Positions 26,631 through 38,206 of a stretch of DNA of 38,990 nucleotides are shown piece by piece. The stretch covers positions 1 to 38,990 of the forward strand of contig JAFSQD010000087.1 in the NCBI GenBank assembly GCA_017446765.1, written 5' to 3'. Origin of the DNA: Alloprevotella sp. (GTDB lineage Bacteria; Bacteroidota; Bacteroidia; Bacteroidales; Bacteroidaceae). The number at the start of each line of letters is the position of its first letter. Positions within the stretch are counted from its first letter, which is position 1. The position numbers were made by a program, and so were the translations under genes. Under the pieces are notes generated by a model. It ran no database searches. It had not been told where the DNA came from and worked only from the letters and a program-made list of their open reading frames with translations.

Positions 26631-28406
26631 TCATTTGTAGATGGGTCCGTAGTTCTGACAGGCACGATAGTCGGCACCTTCCTTGTCCATGCCGAAAGCA
26701 TTCCATGCGGCAGGGCGGAAGATGTCGCGATCTTCCACGTTGTGCATGCATACGGGGATGCGCAGGATGCTGCATAGCGTGATGAGATCGGCACCGATGT
26801 GTCCGTAGGTAATGGCTCCGTGGTTGGCACCCCAGTTGTTCATAACGCTATAGACATCCTTGAAGGCATCCTTTCGCGGATCGAGGCGAGGCGTGAACCA
26901 CGTCGTAGGCCATGTAGGATCGGTGCGCTTGTCCAGGACGGCATGTATCTCCTCTGGTACATCGACAATCCAGCCTTCGGCCAGTTGCAGCACGGGGCCA
27001 AGACCCTTCACAAGGTTGACGCGCATCATCGTGGCAGGCCATCCACCTTCACTCTTAAAGTGGCTGCTGAAGCCGCCGCCACGGAAATAGTCTCGGTCGG
27101 CTGGCATCCAATGAGTAGCCTCCAGGCAGGCCTCCACATCGGCGGGCGTCATTTCCCAGAAAGGTTTCATTACGGGACGACCATCGCTGTCCTTGCTGGC
27201 GCCTGTGCCGTCAAGCGTGGTGGCACCCGAATTGATGAGATGGATGATGCCGGGGGCCGCCTTGCCGGGCAGGTCGTGTCCTGTGACGCGACGCACGGCC
27301 TCAGGACTCCAGTAGGTGCGCACGTCGGAGAAGAGCTGCGCTTGGTTGGTGAGCAGATGCCCGAAAAGCATCGCCGTACAGTTCAGGGCATCATTCTCGG
27401 TGGCGAGGATCATAGGCTCGCGCGTCCCGTTCCAGTCAAAGCTCGTATTGAGAAGCGCTTCGGTGAAATCGCCATTGGGCTTCCAATCGGTCCACTGGCG
27501 TTGTCCCTGGAAACCTGCTGCCAGGGCGTTATGTCCGAGGCTTTCCTCCTTGAATCCCATCTCCAGAAGGCGGGGATTGCCGTGCATGAGGTCGCGCACG
27601 ATGAGCGTCATCTTGACGATGAACTCCCAGTCCTCATCCTTCTGTTTGCGTGTCTTCTGCTTTTCGGGACGATTCTTGTCCCAGCCCTCGTTGGTCTTGC
27701 AATACTTCTCCACCCACTTCATGGCGCGCTCATACTCCTCGTGGTCATAGATGCCTTCGTCCATGCGACGCAGAATTTCCACCTCATCAACGCTTTCGTT
27801 GCGCATGCCGAGGTACTCTTGGAAGAAGCGGTCGTCCACGATAGAGCCGGCGATGCCCATCGTCACGCTGCCAATGCTGAGGTAGCTTTGGCCGTGCATG
27901 GTGGCCACGGCCTGTGCGGCACGGGCAAAGCGGAGAATTTTTTCGGCCACATCGGCGGGAATTGTGTTGTCCTCGATGTCCTGGACGTCATGTCCATAGA
28001 TGCCGAAGGCGGGAAGTCCCTTCTGGGCGTGTGCGGCAAGCACAGCAGCCAGATAGACCGCGCCGGGACGCTCCGTGCCGTTGAAACCCCATACGGCCTT
28101 GGGCCAATGAGGATTCATGTCCATCGTCTCGGAGCCATAGCACCAGCAGGAGGTGACGGTGATGGTGGCACCTACGCCCTCGCGCTCGAACTTCTCTGCG
28201 CAAGCAGCGCTCTCGGCCACGCGACCAATCGTGCCGTCGGCAATAACACACTCCACTGGCGAGCCATCGCCGTTGCGAAGGTTTTTACTAATCAGTTCGG
28301 CCACGGCCTTTGCAAGATTCATGGTCTTTTCTTCCAAACTCTCTCGCACGCCACCCTGACGGCCGTCAATGGTGGGGCGGATACCAATTTTCGGATAATG
28401 TCTCAT
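26631..28406 (-). CDS. fucI: L-fucose isomerase
   Basis: FucI interconverts L-fucose and L-fuculose, the first step of fucose catabolism, using manganese. The protein is 591 aa, full length for the family, and starts [28 protein letters not shown]. Family stretches include [56 protein letters not shown] (acidic metal ligands) and [11 protein letters not shown]. It heads fucI-fucA-fucK and lies 141 nt after cstA. That AT-rich gap has no recognisable -33/-7 pair. No GntR-type FucR regulator is in the window. Confidence 0.96.
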   Translation of the reverse strand: MRHYPKIGIRPTIDGRQGGVRESLEEKTMNLAKAVAELISKNLRNGDGSPVECVIADGTIGRVAESAACAEKFEREGVGATITVTSCWCYGSETMDMNPHWPKAVWGFNGTERPGAVYLAAVLAAHAQKGLPAFGIYGHDVQDIEDNTIPADVAEKILRFARAAQAVATMHGQSYLSIGSVTMGIAGSIVDDRFFQEYLGMRNESVDEVEILRRMDEGIYDHEEYERAMKWVEKYCKTNEGWDKNRPEKQKTRKQKDEDWEFIVKMTLIVRDLMHGNPRLLEMGFKEESLGHNALAAGFQGQRQWTDWKPNGDFTEALLNTSFDWNGTREPMILATENDALNCTAMLFGHLLTNQAQLFSDVRTYWSPEAVRRVTGHDLPGKAAPGIIHLINSGATTLDGTGASKDSDGRPVMKPFWEMTPADVEACLEATHWMPADRDYFRGGGFSSHFKSEGGWPATMMRVNLVKGLGPVLQLAEGWIVDVPEEIHAVLDKRTDPTWPTTWFTPRLDPRKDAFKDVYSVMNNWGANHGAITYGHIGADLITLCSILRIPVCMHNVEDRDIFRPAAWNAFGMDKEGADYRACQNYGPIYK

Positions 28407-28547
28407 GGTAATTATATGTGTAAATTCTTAATCCTTACCTGTTTCGCTAATTAAAACCATAATTTGTAGTTATAAATCGAATATTTTAAGCCAGGAGTCG
28501 AGAATAAAGTTTTTTTCATACGAGAAACCTATTAAAAGTATAACTTT

Positions 28548-30017
28548 TTAAATATTTCTGTCTGTCCGTAACCTACTCTCAGAAACCTTCCCGGTCCGCC
28601 TTTTCCAAAGCACAAACCAGCAAAATGCAATCACAGCCATGCCTATGCCGATACCCACGGAAAGGGGTAGGCTGAGGCCAAAGCCGTTTTGGGAGGTACA
28701 GATGAAGGAGGTACAGACGGAAGTCATGAACAATGCCGGAAGCAAGGCTATGAGGTAACTGTAGCCACGACGCCGAGCCAGATAGACAGTCGCCGTCCAC
28801 AGCATGAAGCACGACAGCGTCTGATTGCTCCATCCGAAGTAGCTCCAAATGGTATTGAAGCCGTCCTTGTCGGCTACGTTGTACCACAATAGCAGGGCTG
28901 CGATGCCGAAAAGGGGCAGGCTGATGAGCAGACGGCTGCGGATGGGGTGTTGGTCGAGATGGCAAAAGTCGGCAAGGATGAGGCGTGCCGAACGAAGCGC
29001 CGTGTCACCACTCGTGATGGGGGCAGCCACGACACCCAGCATGGCCAAGATTCCTCCAAAGACGCCAAGCCACCCCTTGCTCACAGCCGTTACCACTTCA
29101 GGAGCCTGTGCCTCCAGCGTGCTGCCCACTTCAGCGGCACCGCCGTCGTAGAAGAACCAGCTGGCCACCGTAGCCCAGATGAGCGCCACGATACCCTCCG
29201 TGATCATGGCTCCGTAGAAGATAGGGCGTCCCTTGCGCTCGGAGTCAAGGCAACGTGCCATCAAGGGGCTCTGCGTGGCGTGGAAGCCACTCACGGCTCC
29301 GCAGGCTATCGTGATGAAAAGGCATGGAAAAATGGGTTGGGCGGTCAGAGGCTTCACCTCGGCCATCTGCCACACTTCGGGCAGCGAAGGCCACTTGACA
29401 AACAGGACTGCCATCAAGGCTACTGCCATGAACAGCAAGGCAAAGGCAAAAAGCGGATAGATGCGACCGATAATTTTGTCGATTGGCAACATCGTAGCCA
29501 GTCCATAGTAGCAGAAGATGACTGCTACCCACAGCATGATGGATGTCTGCGTACCTCCCGTCATATTTCCCAGAATGAGGGCAGGACTGAATACAAACAC
29601 TGCGCCCACCATCAGCAGAACTACGAGGGAAAACACAAGTAACAGCGTTTTAGCCCTTTTTCCCAAGTAATGCCCCACCAGCTCGGGCATACTTGCACCA
29701 TCCTGACGTATGGAAAGCATGCCGCTGAAGTAGTCGTGGACGGCCCCGGCAAAGATACACCCTAAAACAATCCAGAAATAGGCTGCGGGACCGAACTTCG
29801 CGCCCATGATGGCACCGAAGATGGGACCCGTACCAGCTATGTTCAGAAACTGAATCATAAAAATCTTCCAGCCCGGAAGTACCATAAAATCCACACCGTC
29901 AGCCTTTGCAACTGCCGGCGTCACGCGGTCGTCGGGTCCGAAGAGGCGCTCTACGAACTTTCCATATACGAAATAGCCCACTACGAGCAGGGCCAGACTC
30001 ATCACAAAAGATATCAT
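28548..30017 (-). CDS. cstA: CstA-family carbon starvation protein / putative peptide or pyruvate transporter
   Basis: This is a polytopic inner-membrane protein of the CstA family, whose members import peptides or pyruvate. It is 489 aa, the shorter Gram-positive/Bacteroidetes type, with about 13 hydrophobic segments. Family blocks are FLNIAGTGPIFGAIMGAKFG near residue 60, GAVHDYFSGMLSIR.. GASMPELVG near 92-115, ITIACGAVSGFHATQSPLMAR (about 228) and TSGDTALRSARLILAD. The tail is basic (WKRRTGK). It has its own promoter at 30079-30109. Its place before fucI is unusual, since fucose clusters normally carry FucP. A role in fucose use is inference. Confidence 0.9.
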   Translation of the reverse strand: MISFVMSLALLVVGYFVYGKFVERLFGPDDRVTPAVAKADGVDFMVLPGWKIFMIQFLNIAGTGPIFGAIMGAKFGPAAYFWIVLGCIFAGAVHDYFSGMLSIRQDGASMPELVGHYLGKRAKTLLLVFSLVVLLMVGAVFVFSPALILGNMTGGTQTSIMLWVAVIFCYYGLATMLPIDKIIGRIYPLFAFALLFMAVALMAVLFVKWPSLPEVWQMAEVKPLTAQPIFPCLFITIACGAVSGFHATQSPLMARCLDSERKGRPIFYGAMITEGIVALIWATVASWFFYDGGAAEVGSTLEAQAPEVVTAVSKGWLGVFGGILAMLGVVAAPITSGDTALRSARLILADFCHLDQHPIRSRLLISLPLFGIAALLLWYNVADKDGFNTIWSYFGWSNQTLSCFMLWTATVYLARRRGYSYLIALLPALFMTSVCTSFICTSQNGFGLSLPLSVGIGIGMAVIAFCWFVLWKRRTGKVSESRLRTDRNI

Positions 30018-30078
30018 GCCATCTTCCTAATTATGGTTTCTCTGCCCTCAGCACTCGCCATGTTGCCGATAGGCATGG

Positions 30079-30109
30079 CAAAAATAGCGATTCGCCGCCT
30101 TTCAACCAA
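30079..30109 (-). promoter_or_regulatory. Promoter upstream of cstA
   Basis: On the minus strand CTTG (TTG at 30109-30107), a 20-nt spacer and TATTTTTG (30086-30079) fit the Bacteroidetes promoter pattern. The leader to the cstA ATG would be about 55 nt. Confidence 0.45.
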
Positions 30110-30259
30110 GCACAAGCACAAAGTTTTCTCTTCCCGCCCCTATATTTCTCCTCAAAAAGCTCACTAAATGATTCCATAAATCCACCTTGCCTCAGCCCTA
30201 TCCCCATTTCAAATAGCGCAAGATATAAGCTATCCGAGGACATATTTAGGGAGGGCCTC

Positions 30260-30289
30260 TTGCTTTATTTAAAATATTGTGTATCTTCG
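30260..30289 (+). promoter_or_regulatory. Promoter upstream of pnp
   Basis: TTG at 30260-30262, a 19-nt spacer and TATCTTCG at 30282-30289 match the same promoter class. The leader to the pnp ATG would be about 47 nt. Confidence 0.5.
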
Positions 30290-30342
30290 CGCCCGATTTT
30301 TGAAAGGTATATAATTCACAACTCAACAAAACGTAACAGAAG

Positions 30343-32571
<2,229 letters not shown>

Positions 32572-32593
32572 AGCACACATATTTATATATAAT

Positions 32594-32625
32594 AAGGACG
32601 CATTCCCCATCGGGAGTGCGTCCTT
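32594..32625. terminator. Strong intrinsic terminator after pnp
   Basis: A 14-bp stem (left arm 32594-32607, AAGGACGCATTCCC; right arm 32612-32625) with one G-T pair and a 4-nt loop CATC is followed by TTGTCTGTG. It begins 22 nt after the pnp stop. It may also act on the convergent regulator gene that ends at 32705. Confidence 0.85.
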
Positions 32626-32704
32626 TGTCTGTGTCCTTCCATCACACCAGCATCTACGGCACTTGGAGGGAAGAGGATGGAACCTACAAACAGCCACCAA
32701 GGCG

Positions 32705-34399
32705 TCAGTCCCCGTCATGCGGCTCCAAGCCCTTTTTCACTTCAGGCGTTTGGCGGAACTGCTGGGGCGTCATGCCATAGGCTTGGCGGAACACGTGGAT
32801 GAAATAGTTCGACTCGTCGAAGCCGCATTCATAAGCCACCTCTTTCACAGGTTTCTCGGTGTGGCGCAGCAGGCGGACAGCTTTCTCCATCTTTATGCGT
32901 GCAATGTAGCCGCCCGGCGTTTCTCCCGTGATAGCCGTCAGGCGACGCACAAATTGGTTGCGGCTCATGCAGAACTCTTCAGCAATAAGGTCGATGGTAA
33001 TCTTGCGAGACTTCATGTTGGCATGGACGAAGTCGCTCAGCGAAACAAGGAACTTTCGGTCAGCAAGAGGGAGCTTATCGCCCGCCTTCTTCCCTTCCTC
33101 GGGAAGCTGTGTGGGAACTGAAGACGATCCTGCCTCTGCTCTCTCGGGAGCGTCCGGGGCCGTTGCCGCTAAAGCCGCCTTCCGCATCCTCTTTCTGCGC
33201 CCGAGGATTACAACAACGATGCCACCCAGCAGGACACAAAGCAACGCCGCGATGATCCACTGCTGCCACCGCACAAGGGCTGCATTCCGTTCGTTTTCAC
33301 TTCCCAGTTCCTGCATTTCAAACTGCGTCCGCAACTCGGCGGACATCTGCTCTTGGTTCTCGGAATGGAGGCTGTCGCTCAGCTGGAGAGCGAGTTCCAG
33401 ATAGTTGGTGGCAAGTTCATGGTGACCCAATGTGCGCTCACTCTCTGCCCTGGAACGCGCCACAAGCGAAAGGAAAAAGCGGTTTCCCGTCTGCCGCGCC
33501 AAAGCCTCGGCTTTTTCGTAGTAAGGAATCGCCGCCGCATGCTTGCCCTGCATCGTCAGCACCTTTGCCAACAAGCGGTAGTCAATGGAAAGGGAATGGA
33601 GCTCCCGATGCGCTTCCAGCGTATCGATGGCACGGCGATAATGGCGCTCGGCTGCCACGTAGTCCTTCCGCGTCACATAAATATCGGCCATCTGCGACAT
33701 GCGCCGCGCCATCCCCACCGCATTTCCTGCCTTGTGGTCCAGCTCGTAAGCCAACGTGGCATAGTGCAGGGCACTTTCGGTATCGCCCTTCTTGTTCAGA
33801 ATTTCCGCTGCCGACCCGTAGCGGATGGCCAGTTTCGAGGGCTCGGGGCGCGCCTTTTCCCATTCTATCGCTTTCAGGATGTATCGCACGGCGTCATCTG
33901 TCCGGCCAGCAGACAGACTGCTGCCGGAAAGAATGTTGAGGTCGCAGCTGAGCGCCTCAGCATCGTGAAGGACGCTGTCCGTATGTAACGCGTCAGAAAT
34001 GAGGCGGATTGCTTTTTCAAAGTCCCCAAGGAGATGGTGTTGTACGGCCGCTGCCGAGAGGGCTTCTGCCCTATCTCGTTCATCGCCAACCTTTCCAGCA
34101 TACAGAGCGGCTTGTGTGAAGGCTGCTGCAGCAAGACGGTGCTTATAGGTGGCATTATAAAAAAGCCCCATGTTGTAGCACACGCGCTGACGCACCGCGT
34201 CCACCCCATCCTGAGGGTTTACCGTCACGAGCGAGTCCGTCACGCCCTCGGCATCCAGCATGACAAACAGTTGGTTGGCGGCGCGGAAATCCACGCTGTG
34301 CCGTGTCATCACACAATGATATAAAGAGTCAATAGGACTGGCTATTCCCGCAGTCGTTTGAAGGAACCGGAGGATTAGGAAAAGGAAAAGTCTTTTCAT
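32705..34399 (-). CDS. Membrane-anchored transcription regulator: periplasmic TPR domain, one helix, cytoplasmic AraC-type HTH
   Basis: The chosen start MKRLFLFLILRFLQTTAGIA (34399) gives a 564-aa protein with a signal-like N-terminus; the longer frame from 34486 would run through the promoter box. Residues about 60-355 form tandem TPR-like helical pairs (GDFEKAIRLISDAL, GDTESALHYATLAYE, KDYVAAERHYRRAI, GKHAAAIPYYEKAEALA). Residues 380-400 are one membrane helix, followed by RRKRMRK. Residues 455-550 are an AraC/XylS DNA-binding domain (ITIDLIAEEFCMSRNQFVRRL, then VKEVAYECGFDESNYFIHVFRQAYGMTPQQFR). Such one-component regulators are common in Bacteroidetes. The signal is unknown. It is divergent from a secreted-protein gene, a plausible target. 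Confidence 0.87.
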   Translation of the reverse strand: MKRLFLFLILRFLQTTAGIASPIDSLYHCVMTRHSVDFRAANQLFVMLDAEGVTDSLVTVNPQDGVDAVRQRVCYNMGLFYNATYKHRLAAAAFTQAALYAGKVGDERDRAEALSAAAVQHHLLGDFEKAIRLISDALHTDSVLHDAEALSCDLNILSGSSLSAGRTDDAVRYILKAIEWEKARPEPSKLAIRYGSAAEILNKKGDTESALHYATLAYELDHKAGNAVGMARRMSQMADIYVTRKDYVAAERHYRRAIDTLEAHRELHSLSIDYRLLAKVLTMQGKHAAAIPYYEKAEALARQTGNRFFLSLVARSRAESERTLGHHELATNYLELALQLSDSLHSENQEQMSAELRTQFEMQELGSENERNAALVRWQQWIIAALLCVLLGGIVVVILGRRKRMRKAALAATAPDAPERAEAGSSSVPTQLPEEGKKAGDKLPLADRKFLVSLSDFVHANMKSRKITIDLIAEEFCMSRNQFVRRLTAITGETPGGYIARIKMEKAVRLLRHTEKPVKEVAYECGFDESNYFIHVFRQAYGMTPQQFRQTPEVKKGLEPHDGD

Positions 34400-34422
34400 G
34401 AATCTTACAGATAAATGTTGCG

Positions 34423-34430
34423 CAAAGATA
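34423..34430 (-). promoter_or_regulatory. Promoter -7 box upstream of the TPR-AraC regulator
   Basis: On the minus strand the bases read TATCTTTG, 23 nt before the chosen start. It supports the start at 34399. A -33 element is not clear. Confidence 0.45.
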
Positions 34431-34625
34431 GGCATAAAAGTCAAATATGTAGGCTTTAAAGGGCAAAAGCGCACTGTTTTTCCCATATTAGGAGTGATAA
34501 AAATTGCATATTGATTTACAAGAGATTAGGCTTTGACTGCATACAAAAACCTTCATCTATTATGATAAAATAGGGAGGATTTCTTCATCGAACCAGCCAA
34601 TAGTGTCATGTGAGGACCTTGACAT

Positions 34626-34641
34626 CTGCATACTTTTGCAG
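34626..34641 (+). promoter_or_regulatory. Promoter -7 box inside a palindrome, upstream of the secreted repeat protein
   Basis: TACTTTTG (34631-34638) is flanked by the inverted pair CTGCA (34626-34630) and TGCAG (34637-34641). A factor bound to this palindrome would cover the -7 box. Because the box lies downstream of the frame opening at 34603, that upstream start cannot be used. Confidence 0.45.
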
Positions 34642-34680
34642 CCGGAAACACATATGAACACAACTATAAAAATCAACACA

Positions 34681-35817
34681 ATGAAAATGGAAATGAAAAA
34701 CCTCGTGCGCTGGGCACTCGTGATGCTCATCGCCTTTGTTACGCCTTGCGCAGCGCAGGCGCAGTTTGGTGTGCTGAAGAAAGTCGCAAGAGAAAAGATC
34801 CAAGAGAAAAAGGATAAAGCCAAGGAGAAGGCGAAGGAAAAGGTTAAGGAATTGAAGGCCGATGCCAAGGAAGTGGTGAGAGACGCCGTACCCATCCAAG
34901 AAGGCGAACTCAAGGGAAAAGTAGAATCGCTCACTTCCTCTCCTGATGACGACCCCTATGGTGGTAATCAGGTAGAGCAACTGATGAAGCGGAAGCAGGA
35001 AGCCAGTGCCAAAATGGACGCTGAGCGAGAAGCGCGTCAGAAAGCAGGCTGTAAAATAACCGAAAGTGGCAGAGACCAGCAAATAGGCGCATGGGTGTCT
35101 CGAGAGAACAAGCTGACGTGTACGGGGCATGGCGAAACCTACATGGTTGACTACAATGCCGGCATCATCCGCAACAGCAAAGGGCAAACGGTTGCCACGC
35201 TGACGGAGGGAGGCATTGACTTTCCAAGCATTAACGCGAAAGTCATCACCAAAAACGGCGGATTGATAATAAACGGGGAGAGCGTGGGCAACGTGACCGC
35301 GCAGGACATACACCTCTACGGACGCCGTCTGGGTTACTTCTCCTGCGAAGCAAATCGCGACCTCGTGGCTTTCTTCTTCCTCACACACACTCCCTACGGG
35401 CAACCCGAAATGCGTGCCAAGATGAAGTTCACGCAATTCATGGACGGAAACTTCATGAATGCCAAAGGGGTACGCATCGGCTATATCAAGAGTGGCCAGA
35501 TATACAACGTCGATAAGTACTATCCGAAACTCGGAAATCTCCACTATAGTGACGACGAAACAGTTATTGCTGACAACAAGTACCGTGTGGGGGCTCTCAA
35601 ATTCGACGGCACAGTGCTCGACAACAATGGCAATAAGATTGGTGCCGTGAAGGAGAACGGCGACATCCTCAACGCCTCAGGCAGCTGCGTAGCGCACGTT
35701 AGCAAGGACGGAAAGATTACAGACAAGGCGGGCAAACTGCTCGTTCAGTTCTCTGGAAACCGTCCCATCTCTGCGGCCGTAGCCTACTACTTCTTCTTCC
35801 GCGAACGCATCCGATAG
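34681..35817 (+). CDS. Secreted repeat protein of unknown function
   Basis: I do not recognise this family by function. The chosen start MKMEMKNLVRWALVMLIAFV gives 378 aa with a signal peptide ending AQA|Q near residue 27; ATGs at 34654 and 34693 are alternatives. Residues about 30-70 are a highly charged Lys/Glu helix, probably coiled coil (EKIQEKKDKAKEKAKEKVKE). The rest is built of short beta-type units of about 15-18 residues of the form G.V...G.I....G..IG; the clearest run in series near the end (LKFDGTVLDNNGNKIGAV, ENGDILNASG, SKDGKITDKAGKL). The protein ends YYFFFRERIR. It is divergent from a membrane-anchored regulator and ends in a strong terminator. Confidence 0.75.
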   Translation: MKMEMKNLVRWALVMLIAFVTPCAAQAQFGVLKKVAREKIQEKKDKAKEKAKEKVKELKADAKEVVRDAVPIQEGELKGKVESLTSSPDDDPYGGNQVEQLMKRKQEASAKMDAEREARQKAGCKITESGRDQQIGAWVSRENKLTCTGHGETYMVDYNAGIIRNSKGQTVATLTEGGIDFPSINAKVITKNGGLIINGESVGNVTAQDIHLYGRRLGYFSCEANRDLVAFFFLTHTPYGQPEMRAKMKFTQFMDGNFMNAKGVRIGYIKSGQIYNVDKYYPKLGNLHYSDDETVIADNKYRVGALKFDGTVLDNNGNKIGAVKENGDILNASGSCVAHVSKDGKITDKAGKLLVQFSGNRPISAAVAYYFFFRERIR

Positions 35818-35840
35818 CACGCATGCTGCGAAACATCAAA

Positions 35841-35874
35841 AAGTAGGGCGCACTCTAACGGGTGCGCCCTACTT
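35841..35874. terminator. Bidirectional intrinsic terminator
   Basis: AAGTAGGGCGCAC (35841-35853) pairs exactly with GTGCGCCCTACTT (35862-35874) over 13 bp with an 8-nt loop. An A-run precedes it and a short T/C stretch follows. It lies between two convergent genes (stops at 35817 and 35886) and probably serves both. Confidence 0.85.
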
Positions 35875-35885
35875 CGTATCCTGTA

Positions 35886-36815
35886 TTATGCAAAGAAATA
35901 GTTGAATACCCCAAGGGCCACAAGCAACAAAGTGTTGAGGAGGAACCAGAACGTCATCCAACCTCGGCCACGGGCAAGGGCGTAGTAGTGGCCCACAAGG
36001 GGCGAGGCAAAGAGAATTGCAAGGAGGAAAAGCGTCGTGGCATGGGCGGGATAGAGAAAGAGGAGAGTCAAGAGTACGATGTCCGCAAGGATAAAAACAT
36101 AGAAGCACATGCGAACACGTATCTTGTCGTTGAAGTTTGTGCGGTAGTAGTGGAGGAGTCCCAGGAGAAACTGCCACACGAGGAAACCCGCATTAAGCCA
36201 GAAGGAAAGGGAAAGCGCACGATAGTCGGGAAGTTCAAAAGAGAGCCAGGGACCGAAATAGGTCGCTGCCCTGCCCGTTTGCCCGAACCAGAACAAGCCG
36301 GCGGTACCGAACCACAAGGGCAGCAACACGCCCAAGAGGCTTGCTCCGAGCGTGCGCCACGTGAGGGATCTGAGATGCACGCCCATCGCTACGTAAAACA
36401 CAGGGTACAGGGCTACGAGCGGAGGAAATACGAGCCATCCCAAGGTGTGCAGGAAAAAGGCATAGAAGATTTCGCGCTCGGCATGTTCCTTCTGATAGGA
36501 CGAGAAGAGAAGAAACATGGAAAGCAGCAGAGCCAGCGCAGGCAACATGCCTGCATGCCAGCTATGGAGGAAGGGGCTTGCCGCCAGCCAGAGCACAAAC
36601 GTCGTGCTTATCATGCGGGAACGTATACGCAGGAGCTGGTTGCGATTGACAAGTTCCATGAGCAGGTAGGTCAGCAGTCCCGAGAAGCATAAGCCCGCCC
36701 AGGTGTGTAAGTTGCCTGTATCGGGCAACAGCCAGACGGCTATAGAAAGCACGACGGTCACCGGCAAAGTGAAAACCCCGGTAGCTATGCGGTTTCGAAG
36801 CGTCTGTTGTGCCAT
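35886..36815 (-). CDS. Polytopic inner-membrane protein of unknown function
   Basis: This 309-aa protein has about eight to nine hydrophobic helices covering nearly its whole length (for example FTLPVTVVLSIAVWLLP, MLPALALLLSMFLLF, TLGASLLGVLLPLWFG, FYVFILADIVLLTLLFLYP) and short charged loops such as SSYQKEHAERE. No catalytic motif is recognised. It starts 41 nt after the purD stop on the same strand, so it is likely co-transcribed with tyrS-purD. Its last codons overlap nothing, and a strong terminator follows. It looks like one of the conserved unknown membrane proteins of Bacteroidetes. I assign no function. Confidence 0.8.
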   Translation of the reverse strand: MAQQTLRNRIATGVFTLPVTVVLSIAVWLLPDTGNLHTWAGLCFSGLLTYLLMELVNRNQLLRIRSRMISTTFVLWLAASPFLHSWHAGMLPALALLLSMFLLFSSYQKEHAEREIFYAFFLHTLGWLVFPPLVALYPVFYVAMGVHLRSLTWRTLGASLLGVLLPLWFGTAGLFWFGQTGRAATYFGPWLSFELPDYRALSLSFWLNAGFLVWQFLLGLLHYYRTNFNDKIRVRMCFYVFILADIVLLTLLFLYPAHATTLFLLAILFASPLVGHYYALARGRGWMTFWFLLNTLLLVALGVFNYFFA

Positions 36816-36856
36816 CTTCTGAGAGTATACTTTGCCTTGTGATACTGTCTATCTCG

Positions 36857-38137
36857 CTATACCCGTTGTCCGAGCACGTCGCGACCTATGTCCCGGCGGA
36901 AGTACTTCTTCTCAAAGCTTATGCGTTCGGCACCTTTCAGGGCGGAGGCAAGAGCTTCTGGCAGCGTCTTGCCGTAGCAGCTGACGGCCAACACACGACC
37001 TCCCGAGGTCTGGAGCTGGTCGCGCCAATGCTTTGTGCCTGCATGGAAGAGGATGCCTTCGATGTCCTCGGGTATTTGTATCTCAAAGCCCTTGTCGTAT
37101 TTGTCGGGATATCCGCCCGACACGAGCATGACGCAGGCGGCACCGCGAGGGTCTACCTCTAACGTGCGTCGGTCGAGGTCGCCCTTTGCCACGCCTTCCA
37201 AGAGGTCTACGAGGTCGCTCTGCAGACGCAGCATGACGGTCTCGGTCTCAGGGTCGCCCATGCGGCAGTTATACTCTATCACCTTCGGGTCACCATCGCA
37301 ATCCATCAGCCCGAAGAAGATGAAGCCCCGATAGTCAATACCTTCGGCTGCAAGTCCCTCCACCGTGGGTCTTACGATGCGTTCCTCCACACGCTGCATC
37401 CACTCAGGCGTAGCGAAAGGTACGGGTGATACACTGCCCATGCCGCCCGTATTGGGGCCAGTGTCGCCTTCGCCGATACGCTTATAGTCCTTTGCCTCGG
37501 GCAATAGCTTATAGTGAGTACCGTCTGTGAGGATAAAGACCGAGCATTCGATGCCATGCAGGAACTCCTCGATGACTACCTTCGCCCCTGCTTCGCCGAA
37601 CTTTCCGCCAAGGAGCTCGTGCAGGTCGCGACGTGCATCCTCAAGAGTCGGACTTATGAGCACGCCCTTGCCGGCAGCCAGGCCGTCGGCCTTGAGCACG
37701 TAGGGTGGCGTGAGGGTTTCGAGGAAGCGCTCGGCAGCCCCCAGCTCACCGGCAGAAAATGTCTGATAGGCAGCCGTAGGAATGTGGTGTCGCAGCATGA
37801 ACTGCTTGGCAAAATCTTTTGAGCCCTCAAGTTGGGCTCCCGCCTTGGAGGGGCCTACAAAGAGTACGTCCTTCAGGAGGGAATGCCCCTTGAAATAGTC
37901 GGCAATACCCTCGACGAGGGGCACTTCGGGGCCTACGACCACCATGTCCACTTCATAGTTGATGACAAATGAGGCAATGCCGTCAAAGTCGGACACGTCA
38001 AGGTCTACATTCTCGGCCACATTGTCCGTGCCGCCATTGCCGGGGGCGATGTAGAGTTTCTCTGTCCGCGGACTTTGGGCAAGCTTCCAGGCGAGGGCAT
38101 GTTCGCGCCCGCCGCTACCGAGCAATAGGATCTTCAT
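36857..38137 (-). CDS. purD: Phosphoribosylamine-glycine ligase (GAR synthetase)
   Basis: PurD ligates glycine to phosphoribosylamine with ATP, the second step of de novo purine synthesis. The 426-aa protein starts [22 protein letters not shown] and has [13 protein letters not shown], the ATP-grasp region with [43 protein letters not shown] and [14 protein letters not shown], all typical of the family. It lies 69 nt after tyrS and 41 nt before the membrane-protein gene on the same strand. Other pur genes are not in the window. Confidence 0.97.
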   Translation of the reverse strand: MKILLLGSGGREHALAWKLAQSPRTEKLYIAPGNGGTDNVAENVDLDVSDFDGIASFVINYEVDMVVVGPEVPLVEGIADYFKGHSLLKDVLFVGPSKAGAQLEGSKDFAKQFMLRHHIPTAAYQTFSAGELGAAERFLETLTPPYVLKADGLAAGKGVLISPTLEDARRDLHELLGGKFGEAGAKVVIEEFLHGIECSVFILTDGTHYKLLPEAKDYKRIGEGDTGPNTGGMGSVSPVPFATPEWMQRVEERIVRPTVEGLAAEGIDYRGFIFFGLMDCDGDPKVIEYNCRMGDPETETVMLRLQSDLVDLLEGVAKGDLDRRTLEVDPRGAACVMLVSGGYPDKYDKGFEIQIPEDIEGILFHAGTKHWRDQLQTSGGRVLAVSCYGKTLPEALASALKGAERISFEKKYFRRDIGRDVLGQRV

Positions 38138-38206
38138 GCTGCGTGCTTTTTATACAGTTGCTATATAGGCTTTGCTTTTTGTCGTGGCTTTAGACTCCGG
38201 CATTGA

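Larger units (their letters stand above)
30018..30342. other. 325-nt divergent intergenic region between cstA and pnp
   Basis: It holds the two divergent promoters listed separately and otherwise shows no supported gene. The stretch between them (about 30110-30255) has C-rich and A/T-rich blocks but no clear inverted repeat. Confidence 0.5.
34400..34680. other. Divergent intergenic region between the TPR-AraC regulator and the secreted protein
   Basis: These 281 nt hold two outward -7 boxes: TATCTTTG on the minus strand (34423-34430) for the regulator, and TACTTTTG on the plus strand (34631-34638) for the secreted protein. The plus-strand box sits in a small palindrome CTGCA-n6-TGCAG (34626-34641). 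No gene is supported. Confidence 0.5.

Noticed and set aside
28533-28547. AAAAGT-ATA-ACTTTT hairpin directly after the cstA stop as a terminator.
   Set aside because: The stem has only 6 A/T-rich pairs and would be too weak; fucI probably depends on read-through or its own unseen promoter.
30031-30243. A 70-codon minus-strand frame upstream of cstA.
   Set aside because: It runs across the cstA promoter, has low-quality composition and no family resemblance.
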